From: Lichenicoccus sp964246745
GTDB lineage: Bacteria > Pseudomonadota > Alphaproteobacteria > Acetobacterales > Acetobacteraceae
DNA: 64,000 nt
Direction: 5' to 3'
Assembly (NCBI GenBank): GCA_964246745.1
Contig: CAXTRK010000011.1
Span: forward strand, 1 to 64,000
The position numbers and the translations under genes are program-made. Positions 51,497-58,812 of this stretch are shown piece by piece; the first letter of the stretch is position 1, and every line of letters begins with the position of its first letter. A model generated the notes under the pieces. That model saw nothing but the letters and a program-made list of their open reading frames with translations. It had not been told where the DNA came from and did not search any database.

Positions 51497-52090
51497 TTAT
51501 GTTTCCAGCCGCCAGATTGAAAGCTGCGCCGCGCCGTGCCGGCGATTTGCGAGCAGGCGGGGCGCGAGCAGGGGGGGCGCTTCAATCGCCGGGCTTTCGT
51601 CGCTGGCGGCCTCGGTTGCGATCAGCGCGCCTGTCGCGATCCAGCCACGCTCACGCAAGGCGGCAAGCGCGCGCGCGGCGAGGTCGCGGCGATACGGCGG
51701 GTCGATAAAGACCAGCGTGCAGCCGCCCGCGGCTGCCGCCGGCGGCGGGCGGATCGCATCCGTGTGCACGACCGAGCGCGAAGCAGCCCCCAGAGCGGCG
51801 ATGTTGGCGCACAGACAGCGCCGCGCGACGGTGTCGATCTCGAAGAACACCGCCCGTGCGGCGCCTCTGGAAAGTGCCTCCAGACCGAGCGCGCCGGTGC
51901 CGGCGAAGGCGTCCAGCACGACGCAGTCAGGCCATGGATCGGCCCATGGCGCGTGGCTCAGCATGTCGAACAGCGCCTGTCGGACGCGATCCGACGTCGG
52001 CCGTGTGGCTGACGTCCGCGCGGCCGTCCCTGGAGCCGGTCCTGGGCCGGCGAGCGTCCGTCCGCGCCATTGGCCGGCGACGATGCGCAT
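51497..52090 (-). CDS. rsmD: 16S rRNA (guanine(966)-N2)-methyltransferase
   Basis: Methylates G966 of 16S rRNA. The 197 residues begin MRIVAGQWRGRTL, with RPTSDRVRQALFDML, the SAM motif VVLDAFAGTGALGLEALSRG and the catalytic LVFIDPPYRRD. It is slightly longer than E. coli RsmD owing to a Pro/Ala-rich stretch near residues 16-25. It starts 5 nt after the end of the pseudouridine synthase gene, a common pairing in alphaproteobacteria. Confidence 0.93.
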   Translation of the reverse strand: MRIVAGQWRGRTLAGPGPAPGTAARTSATRPTSDRVRQALFDMLSHAPWADPWPDCVVLDAFAGTGALGLEALSRGAARAVFFEIDTVARRCLCANIAALGAASRSVVHTDAIRPPPAAAAGGCTLVFIDPPYRRDLAARALAALRERGWIATGALIATEAASDESPAIEAPPLLAPRLLANRRHGAAQLSIWRLET

Positions 52091-52095
52091 GCCCG

Positions 52096-52854
52096 CTACC
52101 GCCGCGGCGTCGGGCCGAGGCCGGTCACCTGCTCGCGCAGCACCTTGCCGGGCACCTCCTCGAGTTCGTGCCGCGAGAGCGTGCCGAGCTGGAACGGCCC
52201 GTAGGCGGTGCGGATCAAGCGCGAGACATGCAGGTTCAGGCTCGCCATCACGCGCCGCACTTCGCGGTTGCGGCCCTCCTTGAGCGCCACCGTGAGCCAG
52301 GCATTGTCGCCCTTGCGGCTGTCCAGACCAGCCTCGATCGCTCCGTAACGCACCCCCTCGACCACCGTGCCCTCGGCAAGCGCTTCCAGCCGGCGCTCGT
52401 CGACGACGCCGAAAACGCGCACGCGGTAACGACGTGTCCAGCCGTTCGCCGGCAGCTCCAGGCGTCGGGCGAGCGCTCCATCGTTGGTCAGCAGCAGCAG
52501 CCCTTCGCTCGCGAGATCGAGCCGTCCGACGCTGACCACGCGCGGCAGGCCGGGCGGCAGCGAGGCGAACACCGTCGGGCGCTGCTGCGGGTCGCGATGC
52601 GTGGTCACCAGTCCGTCCGGCTTGTGATAACGCCACAAGCGCGCGCGATCCGGGGTTCCGATCACGCGTCCGTCGACCAGCACGATATCGCCGGGCTGCA
52701 CGAACTGCGCGGGATGGCTGACCACCGCATTGTTCAGGGTGACGCGGGATTGCGCCATCAGCTTCTCCGCGTCGCGCCTGCTGGCGACGCCGGCGCGTGC
52801 GAGCCATTTTGCGATCCGTTCGCCGCGGGCGGCGCCATCGTCGGTGACGATCAT
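52096..52854 (-). CDS. rluB: 23S rRNA pseudouridine synthase (RluB type)
   Basis: RNA-modifying enzyme of the RsuA/RluB group, expected to form pseudouridine 2605 of 23S rRNA. The S4 domain is at about 10-60 (GERIAKWLARAGVASRRDAE). The catalytic Asp is in VGRLDLASEGLLLLTNDG, followed by KEGRNREVRRVMASL and RTAYGPFQLG. A length of 252 favours RluB over the shorter RsuA, though RluE/RsuA cannot be excluded. Its ATG overlaps the stop of the upstream amidotransferase gene by 4 nt. Confidence 0.9.
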   Translation of the reverse strand: MIVTDDGAARGERIAKWLARAGVASRRDAEKLMAQSRVTLNNAVVSHPAQFVQPGDIVLVDGRVIGTPDRARLWRYHKPDGLVTTHRDPQQRPTVFASLPPGLPRVVSVGRLDLASEGLLLLTNDGALARRLELPANGWTRRYRVRVFGVVDERRLEALAEGTVVEGVRYGAIEAGLDSRKGDNAWLTVALKEGRNREVRRVMASLNLHVSRLIRTAYGPFQLGTLSRHELEEVPGKVLREQVTGLGPTPRR

Positions 52855-53582
52855 CCGCGCGACGCCTCCACCAGGGCGGAAAACAGGCGCGCGTCGCCAG
52901 GATCGATCAGGAACTCGGGATGCCACTGCACGCCGAGGCAGAACCGCCGTGATGGATCCTCGATGCCTTCGATCACGCCATCCCCGGCGCGGGCATTGAC
53001 GCGGGCGGAGCCGGCATCGCGCACCGCCTGATGGTGGGATGAGTTCACCGCCATGGTGTCGCTGCCGACGATCCGGCGCAGCAGCGTGTCGGCCACGAGC
53101 TCGACCGTGTGACCGGGCTGGTGGCGCGGGTTTGGTTGTTCATGCGGCAGGTGCGCCGCGACCTCGTCCGGAATGTGCTGAATGAGCGTGCCGCCAAGGG
53201 CGACAGCGAGGAGCTGCTGGCCTCCGCAGATCCCCAGCACCGGCATGTCGCGGGCGAGCGCGCAGCACAGGAATGCCAGCTCCGCTGACGTGCGGGCGCT
53301 TTTCAGGACCACGCTCTCGTGGCGCGCGCCGCCGCCATAGAGAGCGGGATCAACATCGAAAGCGCCGCCGGTGACCACCAGGGCGTCGATCCGCTCCAGC
53401 ATGTCGCCAGCCACGGCCGCGTGATGCGGCAGCGCCACCGGTATGCCGCCGGCCGCGGCGATGCTGTCCATGTAGTTCTCGCGGAGCGCATACCAGGGGT
53501 AAAGCGAGTAGCCGGCGCGCTCGCGCGTTGCCGCCGGCTCGCTGTCGAGGGTAACGCCGATCAGGGGACGCGCGGATGCCAT
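52851..53582 (-). CDS. Class I glutamine amidotransferase-like hydrolase (PuuD type)
   Basis: A 243-residue peptidase C26 protein, similar to gamma-glutamyl-GABA hydrolase PuuD. The nucleophile Cys is in PVLGICGGQQLLAVALGG, and the His-Glu pair is in CLGVQWHPEFLI. DALVVTGGAFDVDPALYGG is the family loop. No synthetase partner (PuuA-like) is next to it, so polyamine degradation is only possible, not shown. It is divergent from tadA with 12 nt between start codons. Confidence 0.88.
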   Translation of the reverse strand: MASARPLIGVTLDSEPAATRERAGYSLYPWYALRENYMDSIAAAGGIPVALPHHAAVAGDMLERIDALVVTGGAFDVDPALYGGGARHESVVLKSARTSAELAFLCCALARDMPVLGICGGQQLLAVALGGTLIQHIPDEVAAHLPHEQPNPRHQPGHTVELVADTLLRRIVGSDTMAVNSSHHQAVRDAGSARVNARAGDGVIEGIEDPSRRFCLGVQWHPEFLIDPGDARLFSALVEASRG

Positions 53583-53594
53583 GGAGCATTGCTA

Positions 53595-54071
53595 ATGCAG
53601 CCTGACGCCCAAGGCGAGATGCGGCCGCGTCATCCGATGGCGTTGGCGCTGCTTGCGGCCAGGCGCGCATCGGCATGCGGCGAGGTGCCGGTGGGTGCGG
53701 TGGTGCTGGGACCCGGCGGCGCGCTGCTGGCCAGCGCCGGCAATCAGGTCGAGGAGCTCCGCGATGCCTCGGCGCATGCGGAGTTGCTGGCCATGCGCGC
53801 AGCCGCCTCCCGGCTCGGCAGCCCGCGCCTGGTTGGCTGCACGCTGGTCGCGAGCCTCGAGCCGTGTCCGATGTGCGCGGCCGCCGCATCGCACTTCCGC
53901 ATCAGCCGCCTGATCTTCGGCGCCTATGATCCGAAAGGCGGCGGCGTCGAACATGGCCCACGGCTGTTCGATCAGCCCGGCTGCCTGCATCGGCCGGAGA
54001 TTACCGGCGGCGTGCGCGGAATGGAATCGTCGGTCCTGCTTAAGGAATTTTTCTCAGCCCGGCGTCGCTAA
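53595..54071 (+). CDS. tadA: tRNA-specific adenosine deaminase
   Basis: Zinc deaminase that makes inosine 34 in tRNA-Arg(ACG). The zinc site is H61-A-E63 and P90-C91-P-M-C94. VPVGAVVLGP and the C-terminal GGVRGMESSVLLKEFF are typical. The first about 10 residues (MQPDAQGE) look dispensable, and an in-frame ATG at 53619 is an alternative start. Length 158, normal. The gap to the divergent amidotransferase gene is too short for separate full promoters, so the two share a regulatory region. Confidence 0.92.
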   Translation: MQPDAQGEMRPRHPMALALLAARRASACGEVPVGAVVLGPGGALLASAGNQVEELRDASAHAELLAMRAAASRLGSPRLVGCTLVASLEPCPMCAAAASHFRISRLIFGAYDPKGGGVEHGPRLFDQPGCLHRPEITGGVRGMESSVLLKEFFSARRR

Positions 54072-54179
54072 CCAAGCTTTCATCGCCGCGTATAGCTGAC
54101 GAAGGCCGTGGCGCGTCATAGGACGCACCGAAATCCACACACACGCCCCCTCGCTCCAGGGCACAAGATCAGGAATATC

Positions 54180-55832
54180 ATGTCTTTTAAGTCTCGCGCC
54201 GGCTCAAGCCGGACCACATCTCACGCTTTCCGACGCCGCGTTCCGGCACGCGCCGCGCTGGTGGCGGTTCTGCTTGCGGGTTCGACGCTGGGTGGCCTCA
54301 CCGCCGGCAGCCTTGAGACCCGCCCCGCCTTGGCGCAAGGCGCCAGCCAGTCCGCTCCAATCCACCCGCAGATGCCGGAGCAGACCCTGCCGAGCTTCAC
54401 CGGGCTGGTGAAGCAGGTCAAGCCGGCGGTGGTCTCGATCACCGCGATGCTGAGGGCGAGCGCGGTTCCCGAGGATGAAGGCGGCAGCGAGGGCGGCGGC
54501 GGCGGTCAGCAGATGCCGTTCCCCTTCCCGTTCCCGTTCCAGATGCCGCAAGCCAACCCGCACCGGATCATCGAGGCGCGCGGCTCGGGTTTCATCATCT
54601 CCCCGGACGGCTACGTCGTCACCAACAACCACGTCGTCAACGGCGCCACCTCGGTCAAGGTGACGCTCGATGACGGCAGCATCTACACTGCCAAGATCGT
54701 CGGCCGCGATCCGAGCACCGACCTGGCTTTGCTGCGTATCAACCGGTCCGAGAAGTTCCCGTTCATCAAGCTCGGCGACTCGAGCACCGTCGAGCCTGGG
54801 CAGTGGGTGATCGCGGTGGGCAACCCGTTCGGGCTGGGCGGCACGGTCACCGCCGGCATCGTCTCGGCGCTCGGCCGCAATATCGGCGACGGTCCCTATG
54901 ATTCCTTCCTGCAGATCGACGCGCCGATCAACCGTGGCAACTCCGGTGGCCCGCTCTTTGATCAGGAGGGCCAGGTCATCGGGGTGAACACCGCGATCAT
55001 CTCGCCGACAGGCGGTTCGGTTGGCATCGGCTTCGCCATACCATCCGACACGGTGCGCGCGGTGGTGGCTCAGCTCAAGGCGCATGGCAAGGTGACGCGC
55101 GGCTTCCTTGGCGTGTCCGCTCAGGAAATCAGCCCGGCGATGGCCAAGGCGTTGTCGTTGCCGAAATCGATCGGCAATCCGCCATCCGGCGCTCTGGTGG
55201 CAAGCGTCGTCGACGGCTCACCCGCGCAACAAGCCGGACTGAAGCCAGGCGACGTCATTGTCTCGGTGGACGGCAAGAAAATCACGGATCCGCGCGACCT
55301 CGCGGTTCAGATCGCCGGCGTCGTGCCCGGCAGCGATGCCACGTTGAAGGTGCTGCGTGACGGCAACCCAAAGACCCTGAGCGCGCACATCACCAAGCTC
55401 GGCAAGAATTCCGCAACACCTGGCGGGGACAATGAGAACCCGAACCATAATGAGTCGATCGGGGTGTCCCTCTCCGCCCTGACGCCGGACGTGCGTCAGC
55501 AGCTCGGCCTTGATGACAGCGTGCGCGGCGTCGCGGTGAAGAGCGTGCGTTCCGGCTCCGCCGCCGATCAGGCGGGGATCCAGCCAGGCGACATCATCGT
55601 CGGCGTCGGCAACCAGGCGGTCTCCTCGCCGCAGCAGGCGGTCAGCGCCGTGCATGCCTCGCTCAAGAACGACAATACGGTGGCGCTGCGCATCCTCAGG
55701 AACGGCCAGACCGTGTTCGTTGCCATCTCGCCGGACGAGAATAGCGGCAACGGCGCCAACCAGCCGCCCGACGACAATGGCGGCAATCCGGGAAACGACG
55801 GCGGCGCGCCGGACAATGGAGACCAGGGCTGA
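54180..55832 (+). CDS. Periplasmic DegP/HtrA-like serine protease (Do family)
   Basis: Envelope protease and chaperone of 550 residues. The signal sequence spans about 20-53 (ALVAVLLAGSTLGGLTAG to LAQG). The triad is H151 (VTNNHVVNG), D181 (PSTDLALLR) and S255 (NRGNSGGPLF). Two PDZ domains follow, at about 305-400 (GDVIVSVDGKKI) and 425-520 (GDIIVGVGNQAV). A Gly-rich then Phe-Pro repeated insert (MPFPFPFPFQMP) precedes the protease core, and the last about 30 residues are Asp/Asn/Gly-rich and disordered. AGGA lies 5 nt before the ATG. Confidence 0.94.
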   Translation: MSFKSRAGSSRTTSHAFRRRVPARAALVAVLLAGSTLGGLTAGSLETRPALAQGASQSAPIHPQMPEQTLPSFTGLVKQVKPAVVSITAMLRASAVPEDEGGSEGGGGGQQMPFPFPFPFQMPQANPHRIIEARGSGFIISPDGYVVTNNHVVNGATSVKVTLDDGSIYTAKIVGRDPSTDLALLRINRSEKFPFIKLGDSSTVEPGQWVIAVGNPFGLGGTVTAGIVSALGRNIGDGPYDSFLQIDAPINRGNSGGPLFDQEGQVIGVNTAIISPTGGSVGIGFAIPSDTVRAVVAQLKAHGKVTRGFLGVSAQEISPAMAKALSLPKSIGNPPSGALVASVVDGSPAQQAGLKPGDVIVSVDGKKITDPRDLAVQIAGVVPGSDATLKVLRDGNPKTLSAHITKLGKNSATPGGDNENPNHNESIGVSLSALTPDVRQQLGLDDSVRGVAVKSVRSGSAADQAGIQPGDIIVGVGNQAVSSPQQAVSAVHASLKNDNTVALRILRNGQTVFVAISPDENSGNGANQPPDDNGGNPGNDGGAPDNGDQG

Positions 55833-55911
55833 TAGTCGACCGCGGGCTGTCCGGGTCAATGCCGGGCAGAAGCGGCGGACGGCCAGCGTTGGTGAATAGT
55901 CACACCGGCGC

Positions 55912-56160
55912 TCAGCTATGGCCCACCTGGCCATGGGACATCTGGCTGAAGCTCGCGTCACGGATCAGGCTGGCGCACCGGGTCAGGCTGGCGAACAGGC
56001 GGAGCGCGTCGACACCCCCCTGGTCAGCAATGACGCCGTTCTGCATTTCGTCCGCGAGCGTCTCCGCACGCTCGGCGACGATGCCGATCGCGCGGTCGAG
56101 CGCCGCTCGCGCGAGAGCGAGCTGATTGCGCTCGTCCAGTGTCTCCCATTGCGTGTTCAC
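55912..56160 (-). CDS. Small helical protein of unknown function
   Basis: An 82-residue predicted helical protein. The minus-strand frame has much higher third-position GC (roughly 84 percent by hand count) than the overlapping plus-strand frame (roughly 70 percent), which favours minus-strand coding. Start options are GTG 56160 (MNTQWETLDERNQLALARAA) or TTG 56175; neither has a strong ribosome site. The helix AALDRAIGIVAERAETLADEM is amphipathic. It lies between the DegP-like and msrB genes on the other strand. I do not recognise the family. Confidence 0.5.
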   Translation of the reverse strand: MNTQWETLDERNQLALARAALDRAIGIVAERAETLADEMQNGVIADQGGVDALRLFASLTRCASLIRDASFSQMSHGQVGHS

Positions 56161-56381
56161 AGCCTGATCGTCCAAAAATGTTGCCTGGTCAGGATGCGCT
56201 AAAGAGATTAATCCAAGGTTTCTACAACCCCAGGGTGCACCGACTTGCCGAATTGGCGCACACAGCCGTAACTCCCGAGCCGACACGCTCGAAACCATGG
56301 TCGGCGCTGCGCATCCATTGCCTGGCCGGCGCCGTTCAGGACTTACGGCTGCTATCGCGTAACGCATGCGGAGCCAATGTG

Positions 56382-56870
56382 ATGACCACTCGTCGAATGC
56401 TGCTTGCGCGTGCCTCGGGCCTTGGCGCCGCAATGACGCTGGGCAGGGCCGTTCCGGCTGCCGCGGTGACGCAGCCCACCCTGATGCTGAGTGAGGCGGA
56501 GTGGCGCAAACGTCTGACAGCGGATCAGTTTGACATCCTGAGAGAGGCCGGCACCGAGGCGCCGTTCTCAAGTCCGCTCGACGCGATGTTCGCGCCCGGC
56601 CGCTATGACTGTGTTGGCTGCGGACAGAAGCTCTATTCGTCGAAGACCAAATTCGATAGCCACACCGGCTGGCCTTCCTTCTGGGAGCCGCTTCCAGGAG
56701 CCGTTGCGCGCAAGTCCGACACGAGCTTTCTGATGGAGCGTACCGAGGTGCATTGCGCGCGCTGCGCTGGCCATCTCGGCCATGTCTTCGATGACGGGCC
56801 GAAGCCGACCGGACTGCGCTACTGCATGAACGGCACGGTCCTGCATTTCGTTCCGGGGGTGAGCGCATGA
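56382..56870 (+). CDS. msrB: Exported peptide-methionine (R)-S-oxide reductase
   Basis: Repairs methionine-R-sulfoxide in proteins. A Tat-like signal is present (TTRRMLLARASGLGAAMTLG, to about 28), so it acts in the periplasm. Zinc is held by C77, C80, C125 and C128; SHTGWPSFW is the substrate loop and C148 in LRYCMNG is catalytic. It starts at ATG 56382 and overlaps msrA by 4 nt. Exported MsrB-MsrA pairs need a membrane electron donor, which I do not see beside them. Confidence 0.93.
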   Translation: MTTRRMLLARASGLGAAMTLGRAVPAAAVTQPTLMLSEAEWRKRLTADQFDILREAGTEAPFSSPLDAMFAPGRYDCVGCGQKLYSSKTKFDSHTGWPSFWEPLPGAVARKSDTSFLMERTEVHCARCAGHLGHVFDDGPKPTGLRYCMNGTVLHFVPGVSA

Positions 56871-57577
56871 ACCGCTTCGCACTGCTCGCCATGGCCGCCT
56901 TGCTGCTCGCGGGTGGTCTGGTCCTCGTGGCGCCACGTCTGCACGCCGATGAGCCGCCGAGGCTGGTGCCGGCGCCACTCGTCACCATGCCGCACGACGC
57001 CGAAGCCGGCTTGCGGTCGATTGTTGTGTCAGGCGGCTGCTTTTGGGGCGTGCAAGGGGTGTTCGAGCACGTGAGAGGCGTCGAACGCGCGGTTTCCGGC
57101 TATGCCGGCGGCAGACAAGACACCGCGAACTACGAGACCGTCAGCACCGGCACCACCAAGCACGCGGAATCGGTCCAGATCACCTATGATCCCAGCCAGA
57201 TTTCGCTCGGCGACATCCTGCGTATCTATTTTTCGGTGGCGCTCGACCCCACGCAAACCGGCGGCGAGGGACCCGACACCGGTCCGCAATACCGCTCGGA
57301 GATCTGGTTCAGCAGCCCGGAGCAGGAGAAGGTCGCCCGCGACTACGTCGCTCAACTCGACCAGGACCGTGCCTGGGGCGCCGCGCTCTCAACCACGGTT
57401 GCCAGGCTGCCTGGCTTCTACCCGGCCGAGGCATACCATCAGGACTACCTCACGCTTCATCCGGACAATCCGTATATCGCCATCAACGACATTCCCAAGG
57501 TCGAAGCCTTGCATCGCCTGTTTCCGCGGGAATGGCGCTCCACGCCGACGCGTGTCACTCCCGCGCCGCCGGCTTGA
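56867..57577 (+). CDS. msrA: Exported peptide-methionine (S)-S-oxide reductase
   Basis: Repairs methionine-S-sulfoxide. An N-terminal signal or anchor (LLAMAALLLAGGLVLVAPRL, about 5-24) places it in the periplasm. Catalytic C58 is in SGGCFWGVQ. GYAGG, YETVSTGTTKHAESVQITYD, DPTQTGGEGPDTGPQYRSEI and FYPAEAYHQDYL complete the signature. Length 236, the excess over cytoplasmic MsrA being the signal and a short C-terminal tail. Cotranscribed with msrB. Confidence 0.94.
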   Translation: MNRFALLAMAALLLAGGLVLVAPRLHADEPPRLVPAPLVTMPHDAEAGLRSIVVSGGCFWGVQGVFEHVRGVERAVSGYAGGRQDTANYETVSTGTTKHAESVQITYDPSQISLGDILRIYFSVALDPTQTGGEGPDTGPQYRSEIWFSSPEQEKVARDYVAQLDQDRAWGAALSTTVARLPGFYPAEAYHQDYLTLHPDNPYIAINDIPKVEALHRLFPREWRSTPTRVTPAPPA

Positions 57578-57588
57578 GGCACAACGGA

Positions 57589-58668
57589 TCATTCGACCTG
57601 CACCAGAACGCGGTGCCAAGCGGCACTGAGATAGCCTTTGCAGTTCCAGACATCAGACGCCGAAGCGGGCTGGGTCTGGCCGGCGCTATCCCAGGCGCGC
57701 ACCGCGAGTTCGTGCCTGCCCACGGATAGGCGCACCGGCTTTTGCCAGAAGATCCAGCTCCAGGGCGAGCCATCCCCCAGCAGCTCCGCCTGCATCCAGG
57801 TCCTGCCGCCATCCACCGAAACATCGACACGCGCCACGCGGCGCCCGGTGGCGATCGCGTAACCGCGCAGCATGGTCTCACCGGGCGGCAGGCGCGCGTC
57901 CGGCGGCGGCTCGCAAATCGCGGCATTCAGCGGCATCTCATTGATCGTGACGCCGCGCCGCCAATCGATATGCTCCGCGTCCATGTCCGGCGGCAGCATC
58001 TTGTAGTCCTCTTGCTGGATCGGGTTCTCTGAGGCGTGATCCTGCACTGTGACACCCACGAGCCATTTGATGCTGCGCACGCCAGCATAGCCCGGCACCA
58101 CCAGGCGCAGCGGAAAGCCGTGCTCAGGGCCGAGCGCCGCGCCGTTCATTTCCCAAGCCAGCAGCACGTCCGGATGCAGCGCCTTGCTCATCGGGATCGA
58201 CACGCCGAAGCGGTGCCGTCCGCCCTCGGTCTCGACCGTGTCGGCGCCGAGGCAGGCGACATGCAGATCGCCTTCGGTTTCGCTGCCGGCGGCGCGCAGC
58301 AGATCGGCAAGCCGGATGCCGGTCCACTGCGCATTGCCGATCGCGCCGGCGGCCCACGGATCGCCGGACGTCGGAGCCACCGATTGCAGGTCCGCGCGCC
58401 GATTGCCGGCGCATTGCAGCACCGCCTCGACCCGTCGCTCCGACGCCAGCGCGCGCAGTTCAGGCACCGACACGGTGAGCGGCGTGCGAACCCGGCCGTC
58501 CACGCGCAGGCGATGCCGCGACGCATCGAGCGGGGGGACGTCGCCATGGCTGCGGACATAGAAGTCCGCCGTATCGGTGACGAAGCGGACTCGCAGCCGA
58601 GCCAGCGGCGGCTCCGCGTTATACGGATGGTCGGAATGGACGATGAGCGGACATTCAGGATCAGTCAT
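57589..58668 (-). CDS. Sulfite oxidase-fold molybdenum enzyme
   Basis: A 359-residue molybdopterin oxidoreductase. The Mo ligand is C86 in VLQCAGNRR, with Arg/His substrate residues nearby. GNAQWTGIRLADLL, LRLVVPGYAGVRSIKWL and DYKMLPPDMD follow, and the dimerisation domain occupies about 240-355 (DVSVDGGRTWMQAEL). There is no signal peptide and no haem domain, so electrons would go to an unknown cytoplasmic acceptor. Convergent with msrA and divergent from maeB. Sulfite or an S-oxide are candidate substrates. Confidence 0.9.
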   Translation of the reverse strand: MTDPECPLIVHSDHPYNAEPPLARLRVRFVTDTADFYVRSHGDVPPLDASRHRLRVDGRVRTPLTVSVPELRALASERRVEAVLQCAGNRRADLQSVAPTSGDPWAAGAIGNAQWTGIRLADLLRAAGSETEGDLHVACLGADTVETEGGRHRFGVSIPMSKALHPDVLLAWEMNGAALGPEHGFPLRLVVPGYAGVRSIKWLVGVTVQDHASENPIQQEDYKMLPPDMDAEHIDWRRGVTINEMPLNAAICEPPPDARLPPGETMLRGYAIATGRRVARVDVSVDGGRTWMQAELLGDGSPWSWIFWQKPVRLSVGRHELAVRAWDSAGQTQPASASDVWNCKGYLSAAWHRVLVQVE

Positions 58669-58812
58669 GGCTCACCCTACAACGAAACTTTGGCGAGGAG
58701 AAGCTGAACGGCTTTGAAAGCTCGTCGTTGCCCGCGGGTCACGACGCGATGACGCGATTTGCAAGGCCGCCTTGCGAGGCGCAAGAGTTGCAGCCGTTGA
58801 GAGGCAGCGCCC

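Noticed and set aside
53619..54071. Shorter tadA starting at MRPRHP
   Set aside because: Possible, but the upstream ATG at 53595 was kept as the earliest start. The choice does not affect the catalytic domain.
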